A stretch of DNA of 12,092 nt from Verrucomicrobiia bacterium (GTDB taxonomy: Bacteria; Verrucomicrobiota; Verrucomicrobiia; Limisphaerales; DTLC01), in assembly GCA_025061935.1 (NCBI GenBank), contig JANWZY010000068.1:1-12092 (forward strand), given 5' to 3'. The notes under the pieces were generated by a model. It saw nothing but the letters and a program-made list of their open reading frames with translations. It was not told the DNA's origin and did no database searches. Made by a program: the position numbers and the translations under genes. This document shows, piece by piece, positions 1-7,134 of the stretch (positions are counted from its first letter, which is position 1; each line of letters begins with the position of its first letter).

Positions 1-75
1 GCGTCGCATAACGGAGCCGAGCCGATGGGCAAGTTCATGGGCCGATTCTTTACCACCACCGGTCAAACGGGTCAT
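1..75 (-). CDS. Possible start of a further minus-strand gene, cut by the window edge
   Basis: An ATG on the minus strand at 75-73 opens a frame that stays open for 25 codons to the window edge, starting MTRLTGGGKESAHELAHRLG. It lies 58 bases past the stop of the LysE-family gene and has the same orientation as every other gene here, so it could be the next gene of that operon. The same frame stays open upstream with a GTG five codons earlier. No Shine-Dalgarno sequence is visible and the fragment is too short to assign a family. A plus-strand frame is also open over this stretch, so the call rests on context only. Confidence 0.3.
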   Translation of the reverse strand, partial: MTRLTGGGKESAHELAHRLGSVMRR

Positions 76-133
76 GTGTGCAGCACGCACGTTGGCATAT
101 TTGCAGTACGACCGACTGGTACGCGGCCGAAAT

Positions 134-838
134 CTACATTTTGTGCCTGGCCAGTTGCAGCACAATGTTAACCCCATGCACGACTGCGAGCAGCAACAGT
201 CCCACACCGGACAAATGCTCGATTTTCAACAGAGTCCGTTCGCTGAACCGCCGATGACCTAGAGACACAAGCCAGCTAAACGTCGCGAACCATACCGTTC
301 CGCCGAGCGCCACGCCTGTGATGCATGCCGAGCGCGTCCCAGGATACTCCGGTTGCACCCATCCGCGCGAAATGAAATTTGCGGCTAGAACCACCCAAAC
401 CACCAGTACGCCAGGGTTTGCCAATACGCGCAAGAACCCGGTCATGAAGGCCGAGTGCGGGTGGAACCGACGCTCGAGCCGTGCTTCGATCCGCTCTTCA
501 AGCTCGGGTTTGCTCGGGAACAGGCGTGTCGGGGCCGTGACCGACCTGGCCAAAATAAATCGGAGCCCCAGAAAAAGCATGAACACGAAGCTGACCAGTT
601 CCATTGCGGCCTGCACATAGCCACGGCTGAAAAAAGAAGCGAACCCGGTGAATGCGATCGTGCAGTAAATTGTTTCCATGAACACCGCCCCCAGCCCGAT
701 CATCATCGCCCATGCGAATCCGCGCCGCGCGCCCTCGTTCATGATCGTAAGATTGACTGGCCCGACCGGCATAGCCAGCAACACGCCGCTGACAAACCCG
801 GTTACACCGGCCAGCGTGATGGGCGACAGCTCGAGCAT
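134..838 (-). CDS. LysE-family (RhtB/LysE-type) membrane exporter
   Basis: This predicts a 234-residue inner-membrane protein with about six hydrophobic segments, the usual size of LysE/RhtB-type amino-acid exporters. Family signatures are visible: PVGPVNL in the first membrane segment (residues 24-30) and TGFLRVLANPGVLVVW (133-148), matching the family's conserved asparagine-proline before a membrane segment. A charged loop rich in Glu and Arg (about 105-128) separates the two halves. The ATG at 838-836 is chosen because the first membrane segment follows directly. It begins 5 bases after the pssA stop, so translation is probably coupled to pssA; no clear Shine-Dalgarno sequence is seen. It is the last confident gene of the mfd-psd-pssA run. 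The exported substrate cannot be told from sequence, and a link to phospholipid synthesis is not implied by the family. Confidence 0.88.
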   Translation of the reverse strand: MLELSPITLAGVTGFVSGVLLAMPVGPVNLTIMNEGARRGFAWAMMIGLGAVFMETIYCTIAFTGFASFFSRGYVQAAMELVSFVFMLFLGLRFILARSVTAPTRLFPSKPELEERIEARLERRFHPHSAFMTGFLRVLANPGVLVVWVVLAANFISRGWVQPEYPGTRSACITGVALGGTVWFATFSWLVSLGHRRFSERTLLKIEHLSGVGLLLLAVVHGVNIVLQLARHKM

Positions 839-843
839 GTGGC

Positions 844-1719
844 TCAGGCCGAGGCGGCCTGCGTTTCCTCATCTTCGGTTTCCTCGATTTCGCGCCGGAT
901 ACGCTTCGATATGTACGGCCTGATGAACCCGTAAAGCAGGTATGAGGTGAAAATGATCGGCAACACCAGCGGCAAAATTTTCTCGCGCACCACAACCAAG
1001 AAACCGATGAACAAGACCACGATCAGCAACTTCGTGAATGTGCTGGTCGAGCGCAGGTCCAGAGATTTGAAGCTCGGGTACCGCACGTTGCTCACCATCA
1101 TGCCCGACAAAAACAGCAGCAGCACCGGCAGCGCGTACCGCCATTTCCCAACCACAAGCTCTTTTTCGTCCCACCACATAATGAACAGCGTCAATGACGC
1201 GACCAACGCGGCCGCCGAAGGTATGGGGAAGCCCACGAAATCCTTCGCGCCACGGTTCTCCGGCAGCATGGCCAGGCAGTTGTACCGCGCCAGACGGAAC
1301 GCGCCGCAAAGCAGGTAAATCGAAGCTATGAACCAGCCAATTTCCGGATTCGCCACAAACACGTCCTTAAGCACGATCCGGTGCACAAGGAACGCAGGCG
1401 CCACCCCGAACGAGATCAAGTCGGCCAGCGAATCGAACTCGCGCCCGAACGGGCTGTCCACCCCGCCCATCCGCGCCACGCGCCCGTCCAGCAGATCAAA
1501 AATGCATGCCAGCAGGATAAACCCGAGTGCAACTTTGATGCTGAAATAACCGCGCAACAGCAGCTCCGGCGGCAGGTCCGGGCCGATCCGCGCCTCGACT
1601 ATCTTCGTCAACGCTACAAACCCGCAGAACAGATTGCACCCGGTCAACAAGTTCGGCAAAAGGTAGATCTTGATGGTGTTTTCCTGCCGACCTTGGTTTG
1701 GCTGTGTCTGCGCGTTCAT
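844..1719 (-). CDS. pssA: CDP-diacylglycerol--serine O-phosphatidyltransferase (phosphatidylserine synthase)
   Basis: This integral-membrane enzyme transfers a phosphatidyl group from CDP-diacylglycerol to L-serine, giving phosphatidylserine and CMP. The 291-residue product carries the complete CDP-alcohol phosphatidyltransferase signature: D75, D78-G79, A82-R83, G92, D96 and D100, with the standard spacing. The N-terminal PNLLTGCNLFCGF (22-34), FRLARYN (141-147) and FVGFPIPSAA (161-170) are typical of the membrane-bound type II PssA rather than the phospholipase-D-like enterobacterial enzyme. Several hydrophobic segments follow, then a charged C-terminus rich in Glu and Arg. The ATG at 1719-1717 has a modest GGA about 6 bases upstream and lies 14 bases after the psd stop. 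Adjacency to psd places two consecutive steps of phosphatidylethanolamine synthesis in one transcript. Confidence 0.97.
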   Translation of the reverse strand: MNAQTQPNQGRQENTIKIYLLPNLLTGCNLFCGFVALTKIVEARIGPDLPPELLLRGYFSIKVALGFILLACIFDLLDGRVARMGGVDSPFGREFDSLADLISFGVAPAFLVHRIVLKDVFVANPEIGWFIASIYLLCGAFRLARYNCLAMLPENRGAKDFVGFPIPSAAALVASLTLFIMWWDEKELVVGKWRYALPVLLLFLSGMMVSNVRYPSFKSLDLRSTSTFTKLLIVVLFIGFLVVVREKILPLVLPIIFTSYLLYGFIRPYISKRIRREIEETEDEETQAASA

Positions 1720-1733
1720 GGCAGTTCCATGAC

Positions 1734-2444
1734 TTAATCCAGCCGCGCCATGACAGTCCGGCCACCAGCAACTTTTTGACCGACCTCGACCATCAGTTGT
1801 GCCGACAACGGCAGGTAAACCTCCACGCGCGAGCCGAACTGAATCAGGCTGATCCGGTCGCCGCAGTTAACTTCCTCGCCCGGCGTAATCCAGGGCACGA
1901 TCCGGCGCGCCAGCACACCAGCAACCAGCCGCATGGCCAGGCGCCGGCTCGGATCAATTCGCGGCTCGAACCCGATCAACACGCTTTCATTCGCCGCGGC
2001 CGATTCCGTCCGAAGCGCGCACATGTATTTACCGGGCCGATGCTTCAGCAACGCCACCTTGCCTGTCACAGGCGCGGTCTGCACGTGCGGATCGAAAACC
2101 GAGAGGAAAATCGAGACGCGCCGGCACCCGCCCCCCATATACTCTGGCTCGGTGGTCTCGTCAACTAGGTCAACCGTGCCATAGGCGGGGGCAACGACGA
2201 GCCGCGCGTCTTTCGGCGGCCGCGGGTCGGGATCCCGGAAAAAAACAACCGAAAACGCCGCGAAACCAAGACACGCGGCGCAAAACACTGCGGCGCCCGG
2301 CCACAGAACAGGCGCGCCGGCCAAACGCCCGCCGACTCGGACCAGGTCTATCCCGAGCGCAAGCAGCCACAACGCGCACCCTGCAATCGTCACGCGCACG
2401 ATCAGCCGCAGCCCGGCCTGTCTAGCCTTGCCGGCATTTTTCAT
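1734..2444 (-). CDS. psd: Phosphatidylserine decarboxylase, short proenzyme type
   Basis: The enzyme decarboxylates phosphatidylserine to phosphatidylethanolamine at the membrane, using a pyruvoyl group made by self-cleavage at a Gly-Ser bond. The 236-residue product has a hydrophobic N-terminal segment (about 14-34), FFRDP (68-72), SIFLSVFDPH (111-120), NES (152-154), AGVLARRIVP (175-184) and the cleavage motif QFGSR (202-206), predicting cleavage between G204 and S205. That leaves a short alpha subunit ending near 236, as expected of the short class. Two consensus positions differ: the usual PADG is PAYG (Tyr88), and the R after the conserved His (VHxxR) is Thr123. The ATG at 2444-2442 is preferred; an in-frame GTG at 2519-2517 would add 25 residues. 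Neither start has a clear Shine-Dalgarno sequence. pssA follows 14 bases downstream. Confidence 0.94.
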   Translation of the reverse strand: MKNAGKARQAGLRLIVRVTIAGCALWLLALGIDLVRVGGRLAGAPVLWPGAAVFCAACLGFAAFSVVFFRDPDPRPPKDARLVVAPAYGTVDLVDETTEPEYMGGGCRRVSIFLSVFDPHVQTAPVTGKVALLKHRPGKYMCALRTESAAANESVLIGFEPRIDPSRRLAMRLVAGVLARRIVPWITPGEEVNCGDRISLIQFGSRVEVYLPLSAQLMVEVGQKVAGGRTVMARLD

Positions 2445-2543
2445 GTGCCAAAAGCTTAACGCGCTGCCCAACCCGTTCAAGACACAAACGAACGCACGCG
2501 GCGTCGGCTGTGTCCCCACTCACAGCGTCTATGGCACCAGATT

Positions 2544-5500
2544 TCAGCCGATTGCCTCAGGCGCCAATGCAAGCACAAACTGTTTGATCTCATTCAAGCG
2601 CGCTCGCGGCGTCCTCTGCTTCAGCCGCGGGAAACGCCCGCCAACAGTGACAAACTCGCCGCGCCGACCCAGCATCAGTTTGTCGTCCTTGACTTCGACC
2701 GACGTGACGCCGCGCTCGGCTGCAAGAATCTTGAGTTCCGAAATTTGCAGCAGCAACTCGACCTCAGGCGGGACCGGGCCGAACCTGTCACGCAGTTCCG
2801 CCGCCAAGTTGTTCAAAGCTGTTGCGTCCGGCGCCTGGGCGAGCTTGCGATAGATCTCTATCCGCTGAACCGGATCGGGAATGTAACTCTGCGGAATAAC
2901 TGCGCAAGTAACCGCGCCCGCCGGACGTGAACCGGCCCGCCGCGGCACGGGCGCGCAGGCGTCTGCACCCCAAACGACAAAATCAAGCTTCACCTCGACC
3001 TGGGGGCGCGGTTTCTCCGGCTGGCCTTTGAGCGCCGCAATTGCTTGCTTCAGTAGCTGGCAGTACAGGTCGAACCCGACCGCCGTTATGTGCCCGCTCT
3101 GCTCGCGCCCGAGCAGGTTCCCCGCGCCGCGTATCTCCAGGTCGCGCATCGCAATTTTGAACCCGCACCCGAGCGTCGAATACTGCTTGATCGCGCTGAT
3201 GCGCTTGCGGACATCGGTCAAAAGCTGCGAATGCCGCGGCAGTAGCAGGTAAGCATACGCCTGGTGCTTGTACCGGCCCACGCGCCCGCGCAACTGGTAC
3301 AAATCGCTCAGGCCGAACCTATCCGCGCGGTCTATTATGATCGTGTTCGCGTTCGGAATGTCCAACCCGCTCTCGATTATCGTGGTCGAAAGCAGAACAT
3401 CCGCTTCGCCATTGACGAACCGTGTCATGACTTCCTCAAGCTCGTCGCTGGGCATTTGCCCGTGCGCCACAGCCACGCGCGCGTGCGGCACAAGCTCGCG
3501 CAGCTTTTGCGCCACAGACTCGATGGTCGCTACCCGGTTGTGCAAGAAAAACACCTGGCCGCCTCGGTTTAACTCCCGCTGAATCGCGTCGCGGATCACC
3601 CGCTCGTCGTACTGGCACACAATCGTTTCGACCGGCAGCCGGTCTTGGGGCGGTGTCTGGATCAAGCTCATGTCCCGCGCGCCGCATAAAGCAAGGTACA
3701 GCGTCCGTGGGATCGGCGTCGCGGTCAGCGTAAGCACGTCCACGAGCCGGCGCAGCATTTTGAGTTTTTCCTTATGCAACACGCCGAACCGCTGTTCCTC
3801 ATCAATGACAACCAAGCCGAGGTCTTTAAATTGCACGTCATCCTGCAACAGCCTGTGCGTGCCGATGACAATATCCACTGCGCCGCTGGCTAGGTCACGG
3901 ATTATCTGTCGCTGCTGCGCGCGCGTACGGAACCGCGAAAGCAGCTCGATGCGCACAGGCCAGGCGGCCATGCGTTCACGAAACGTGTTGTAATGCTGGT
4001 GCGCCAGGACCGTCGTCGGCACCAGCACGGCCACCTGCTTGCCGTCCATCACTGCCTTGAACGCTGCGCGAATTGCGACCTCGGTCTTGCCGAACCCCGC
4101 GTCTCCGCAGATTAGTCTGTCCATCGGTTTCGGCTTTTCCATGTCCGCCTTCGTTTCACGGATCGCGCGTAACTGGTCCGGCGTCTCCTCGTACGGGAAA
4201 CTGCTCTCGAACTCGCGCTGCCAGGCTGTGTCAGGACTAAAAGCATAGCCAGGTTGCGACTCGCGCGCAGCTTGCACGGCAAGCAGTTCCGCCGCTACAT
4301 CCCGTACAGCACGCGCCGCAGCGGCCTTGGCGCGGAGCCAGCGCCGGCTGCCGAGCACACTCAGCGGCGGCCGCGCGCGCCCAGCGCCTATGTACTTACT
4401 GACCAAGTGCGCATCCGTTACAGGCACGTAAAGCTTCGGCGGTTCGCCCCCAGGCACAGACGGGGCATATTCGATTACAAGGCACTCGACGCCCATCGGC
4501 TGGACCGACCCAGTGCTGGCGGCCTGGCCGGCCCGAACAGGCAACGTTTTCAACCCGCAATAACGTCCAATCCCATATTGCGCGTGTACAACCAGGTCGC
4601 CTTCTTCCAACTCAGTGAAATCAATGTCCAGCACCGAACTCACCGCAGGCGCTTGCGGTTGACGGAGCCGCCGGGGCCGCCTGAGCTTGTAGCGCCCGAA
4701 TATTTCGGCATCGGTCACCACAACAAGTCCGGCCGGATCACACAGGAAGCCGGCCGATAACCCCCCAAGGTGAACATTCAACCCGGTTGGCGCACCAGCC
4801 GCTTCAACACCAGCCAGACATGTGCTGTACTCGGCCCACAATTCACGGAACCGCTGTTGCTCCCCATCCTGCGCACAGAACACCTCTAGGCGATAACCTT
4901 GCCGCAACCAGCGCTGCATCTGGCAAAAAAATTCGCGCCGCTGCACCTCGGCCACCTCCGGCTCGGGCGGGCGCTCATTCAATGGCCGGTAAGCCTCTAG
5001 GCTCTGCAACTGCAGGTCAACCAATCCAGCCCCGGCCTGCGCTTGACCCAGGCGCAAGTGCGCGCTGCACGGCTCTAGCTCTTCTTTCCCCGCCTCGGTC
5101 ACTGCCAGCACAGTCAATTCCCCCGAGCACAACTTTGCCTCCACGTCATCCCAATTGCAGTGCAAAGCGTCGTTGGGTGGCACTAGGCGCGCGTACTCAG
5201 CCGCGCCGGTGACAATTGCGTCGGGTTCGCACAACACGACCAACGCTTCGGGAGGCAGGTAGTCCAAGAGCGTGCCGGCAATCGTATCGGCCGACCCGCT
5301 TTGAAAGCATGAGTGTGGTTCTTGTGCCTGCGCCGGGTCGTGTGCGGCTTCAGACTTACGTCCCAATGCGCGCTTGAGCAGACCAAGCTCACCCCCGGGG
5401 GTTAAAACAACCGATTCAATTCTGCCGCGCGAAATTTGAGTGACAGGGTCGAACTCGCGCAGCGACTCGATTTCATCGCCAAAAAACTCCAGTCGCACCG

Positions 5501-6206
5501 GCCATGCACGCGCCACAGGCCAGCAATCAAGTATGCCGCCGCGCAACGCGACCTCGGACTTTTGCGTGACACGCGCCTCAGGCTCGTACGCGCGGGCCTC
5601 GAGCCATTCACGCAGCTCGAGCGGGTTCACGCGGTCGCCGCAAGCAACCTTGAGTGTATTTGCCGCGAAGTGCGCCGGCGCAAATGTCCGCTGCATGAGC
5701 GCGCGCCCGGTCGTGACCAGCACGGGCGCGTCCGAAACCGGCGCGCCGGCGGCACCACACCCGCGCCAGGCTGTCAAAGCCACGAGGGTGCTGATACGAT
5801 CGCTGATTACGTCCGCATGGGGTAATCGGTCTTCATTCGGTAGCACGTCCCAAGCGGGGAAGAACACCAACCGTTCCGCGCCGTCACCGGCCGGTAGAGC
5901 GCCTGACTCGTTATGCACGGGCTTAGCCGGCCACATGCGCTCACCGGCTAAACTCAACCACGTCCGGAGCTCGTCGTAGACCAGTTCCTGAGTCGGTGCG
6001 TCCGCCGCGACGACTACAATCACGCGCTTAGGGAACACATACGCGAGCAGTGCCGCAACGAACGCCCAACCCGACCGCGCAACGCCAGCGCAAAACGAAA
6101 CTCCTCCCTTCTCCAAACGCCGCGCAAGGGCCTGCGCAGCGGGAGTACGCCAAACGAGTTCGAACAAGTCGCTTGCCGCTGGTCGAGCCTGCGCCAAGCA
6201 AACCAA
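2544..6206 (-). CDS. mfd: Transcription-repair coupling factor
   Basis: Mfd is a cytosolic ATP-driven DNA translocase that removes RNA polymerase stalled at lesions and recruits UvrA/UvrB repair. The 1220-residue product shows the full order of domains: a UvrB-like N-terminal module (about 30-420), a CarD-like RNA-polymerase-interaction domain starting at 530 (ELEEGDLVVHAQYGIGRYCG), and a RecG-like translocase. The translocase has Walker A GDAGFGKT (701-708), GTHRLLQ (782-788), DEEQ (802-805), TATP (828-831), GLDIPN (947-952), QLRGRVGR (971-978) and a TRG-like segment (about 1022-1040). A TRCF C-terminal domain (about 1105-1190) completes it. It is somewhat longer than the roughly 1150-residue enterobacterial protein. 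The longest frame starts with TTG at 6206; a stop at 6231-6233 limits it upstream. No ATG occurs before residue 91, and later TTG codons at residues 4 and 14 are alternatives. It probably leads the mfd-psd-pssA-lysE run. Confidence 0.97.
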   Translation of the reverse strand: MVCLAQARPAASDLFELVWRTPAAQALARRLEKGGVSFCAGVARSGWAFVAALLAYVFPKRVIVVVAADAPTQELVYDELRTWLSLAGERMWPAKPVHNESGALPAGDGAERLVFFPAWDVLPNEDRLPHADVISDRISTLVALTAWRGCGAAGAPVSDAPVLVTTGRALMQRTFAPAHFAANTLKVACGDRVNPLELREWLEARAYEPEARVTQKSEVALRGGILDCWPVARAWPVRLEFFGDEIESLREFDPVTQISRGRIESVVLTPGGELGLLKRALGRKSEAAHDPAQAQEPHSCFQSGSADTIAGTLLDYLPPEALVVLCEPDAIVTGAAEYARLVPPNDALHCNWDDVEAKLCSGELTVLAVTEAGKEELEPCSAHLRLGQAQAGAGLVDLQLQSLEAYRPLNERPPEPEVAEVQRREFFCQMQRWLRQGYRLEVFCAQDGEQQRFRELWAEYSTCLAGVEAAGAPTGLNVHLGGLSAGFLCDPAGLVVVTDAEIFGRYKLRRPRRLRQPQAPAVSSVLDIDFTELEEGDLVVHAQYGIGRYCGLKTLPVRAGQAASTGSVQPMGVECLVIEYAPSVPGGEPPKLYVPVTDAHLVSKYIGAGRARPPLSVLGSRRWLRAKAAAARAVRDVAAELLAVQAARESQPGYAFSPDTAWQREFESSFPYEETPDQLRAIRETKADMEKPKPMDRLICGDAGFGKTEVAIRAAFKAVMDGKQVAVLVPTTVLAHQHYNTFRERMAAWPVRIELLSRFRTRAQQRQIIRDLASGAVDIVIGTHRLLQDDVQFKDLGLVVIDEEQRFGVLHKEKLKMLRRLVDVLTLTATPIPRTLYLALCGARDMSLIQTPPQDRLPVETIVCQYDERVIRDAIQRELNRGGQVFFLHNRVATIESVAQKLRELVPHARVAVAHGQMPSDELEEVMTRFVNGEADVLLSTTIIESGLDIPNANTIIIDRADRFGLSDLYQLRGRVGRYKHQAYAYLLLPRHSQLLTDVRKRISAIKQYSTLGCGFKIAMRDLEIRGAGNLLGREQSGHITAVGFDLYCQLLKQAIAALKGQPEKPRPQVEVKLDFVVWGADACAPVPRRAGSRPAGAVTCAVIPQSYIPDPVQRIEIYRKLAQAPDATALNNLAAELRDRFGPVPPEVELLLQISELKILAAERGVTSVEVKDDKLMLGRRGEFVTVGGRFPRLKQRTPRARLNEIKQFVLALAPEAIG

Positions 6207-6373
6207 ACGTTGCAGCCGCGCGCGGCCGCGTCAAGGGCAACGTGCGCCGCAGCCACACCGGAAGCGTTACGCCGGGCCAGGTTTACTTATGCGGCCAGCT
6301 TTCTCAGCTTAGCTTATAAACGAGCGCTAACGTTGGGCGATACACGGTGCGCGTTCGCTCACGCCAACGGGTT

Positions 6374-6390
6374 TTGGTTCGCCGAACCAA
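6374..6390. promoter_or_regulatory. Perfect 7-base inverted repeat, operator-like
   Basis: TTGGTTC, then GCC, then GAACCAA forms a perfect dyad about 170 bases upstream of the mfd start. The 3-base centre is short for a stable RNA hairpin but suits binding of a dimeric regulator to DNA. On the plus strand it is followed by the T-rich TATTTTGTTCTT, but no plus-strand gene is seen that it could terminate. Its role is inference. Confidence 0.35.
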
Positions 6391-6445
6391 CGTATTTTGT
6401 TCTTCCTCAACCGTTTCAAAGGCTGCTCTCACATGGACAAAAACC

Positions 6446-6469
6446 GCCAAAGCGCCACAGCCGTTTGGC
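6446..6469. repeat. 6-base inverted repeat
   Basis: GCCAAA (6446-6451) and TTTGGC (6464-6469) are perfect arms with a 12-base spacer, lying between the pilin terminator-like hairpin and the 6374-6390 dyad. It has no T-tract on either side, so it is not a convincing terminator. A dyad this short may be chance. Confidence 0.25.
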
Positions 6470-6515
6470 TCGCCCAAAACTTTAACTGGAGCGACAAGTC
6501 CGAAAATGTTTGTAC

Positions 6516-6555
6516 GCTAACTGAGCCTGCCCGCCCCGTGCAGGCCCCGAGTTAG
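6516..6555 (-). terminator. Terminator-like hairpin after the pseudopilin gene
   Basis: Read on the minus strand, the hairpin starts 9 bases after the pilin stop codon. It has an outer 6-base stem (CTAACT at 6517-6522 with AGTTAG at 6550-6555), a small internal bulge, and an inner G+C-rich 6-base stem (GCCTGC at 6525-6530 with GCAGGC at 6540-6545) closing a 9-base loop. Position and G+C-rich stem suit an intrinsic terminator, but the T-rich run does not follow directly: on the minus strand CGTACAAACATTTT comes next. It could instead be a 3'-end stabilising hairpin. Confidence 0.5.
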
Positions 6556-6564
6556 AGCCAAGTG

Positions 6565-7023
6565 CTACTCAAGCGAGTGGTATTTGGGTTCGATCTTGCA
6601 AGTGGGAACCTCGCCAAGCGAGTTGATCGAGTAACAGTCGTCGAAAGGCTTGTCTCCGCCGGCAGGGCATACAATCGCCTCGATGTTCCCGCTTCGGCCT
6701 AGATACGGTGCTATCTGGGCTTTGGCAGGCACAACTGTACCGGAGGCGCGTGTCTCCAAAGCCCATTGCTGCTTCGCCCAGTCAATCTGACGCAAGTTAG
6801 TGATGCAGGCACTCTGCTGCCCACGCGCGCGCGCACGCACAAAACTTGGCACTGAAATAGCCGCCAACACACCGATTATGGCCAATACAACCATCACTTC
6901 GAGCAGCGTGAAGCCGTGGGCGCGGTTCCCGCTGGCAGAACGGTTGCAAACCCGCTCTCGAAACAACCTCGGCGCTGCTGACTGGCTCCGCTCTGCTCCA
7001 CCAACTACATCAGAACTGAGCAT
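6565..7023 (-). CDS. Type II secretion / type IV pilin-like pseudopilin (prepilin-type N-terminal cleavage signal)
   Basis: The 152-residue product has a class III prepilin signal. After a 37-residue hydrophilic leader ending AHG comes FTLLEVMVVLAIIGVLAAIS, with Glu at position +5 of the predicted mature protein. Cleavage and N-methylation by a PilD-type peptidase between G37 and F38 is expected, leaving 115 residues. A polar helix (VRARARGQQSACITNLRQID) follows and then a compact C-terminal domain with four cysteines in the whole mature part, including CPAGG and PTC, and a late histidine. This tail resembles the many stand-alone PulG-like pseudopilins of Verrucomicrobiota. The start is supported by AAAGGAGG ending 3 bases before the ATG. 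No other secretion or pilus assembly gene is adjacent, so its machine is encoded elsewhere. The specific role (major or minor subunit) is unknown. Confidence 0.88.
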   Translation of the reverse strand: MLSSDVVGGAERSQSAAPRLFRERVCNRSASGNRAHGFTLLEVMVVLAIIGVLAAISVPSFVRARARGQQSACITNLRQIDWAKQQWALETRASGTVVPAKAQIAPYLGRSGNIEAIVCPAGGDKPFDDCYSINSLGEVPTCKIEPKYHSLE

Positions 7024-7026
7024 AAA

Positions 7027-7034
7027 CCTCCTTT
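7027..7034 (-). promoter_or_regulatory. Strong Shine-Dalgarno sequence of the pseudopilin gene
   Basis: On the minus strand AAAGGAGG is followed by TTT and the ATG at 7023-7021. It is the only near-perfect anti-16S match before any gene start in the window, and it fixes the start of the long-leader form of the pilin. The 3-base spacer is shorter than the usual optimum. Confidence 0.7.
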
Positions 7035-7060
7035 ACGACTGGATGATTTACGTTCAAAAG

Positions 7061-7134
7061 ATCAGCATAAACCTTGCCGAAAAATGCGCGCTGATACATG
7101 GATAACATGCTGCAAATCAGGATGTTACCTGATT
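7061..7134. promoter_or_regulatory. Cluster of ATCAG/CTGAT dyads upstream of the pseudopilin gene
   Basis: Two inverted pairs share the same half-site. ATCAGC (7061-7066) pairs with GCTGAT (7090-7095). AATCAGG (7115-7121) pairs perfectly with CCTGATT (7128-7134) across a 6-base centre. They lie about 40 to 110 bases before the pilin ATG, where operators or activator sites would be expected. Nothing else in the sequence identifies a regulator. No convincing -35/-10 pair was found beside them. Confidence 0.35.

Larger units (their letters stand above)
6231..6564. other. Intergenic region between the pseudopilin gene and mfd; no gene seen
   Basis: No reading frame here looks like a protein. The stretch holds three perfect dyads, listed separately: a pilin-proximal hairpin at 6516-6555, a 6-base dyad at 6446-6469 and a 7-base dyad at 6374-6390. 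A TATAAG hexamer on the minus strand (6318-6313) could be a -10 element for mfd, but it lacks a recognisable -35 hexamer at the right distance, so I do not call a promoter. The region probably holds the pilin terminator and the mfd operon promoter. Confidence 0.5.

Noticed and set aside
6822..6840. Alternating CG/CA run that could form Z-DNA
   Set aside because: It encodes the Arg-Ala-Arg-Ala-Arg part of the pilin helix, so codon choice explains it. Similar runs occur elsewhere in the window.
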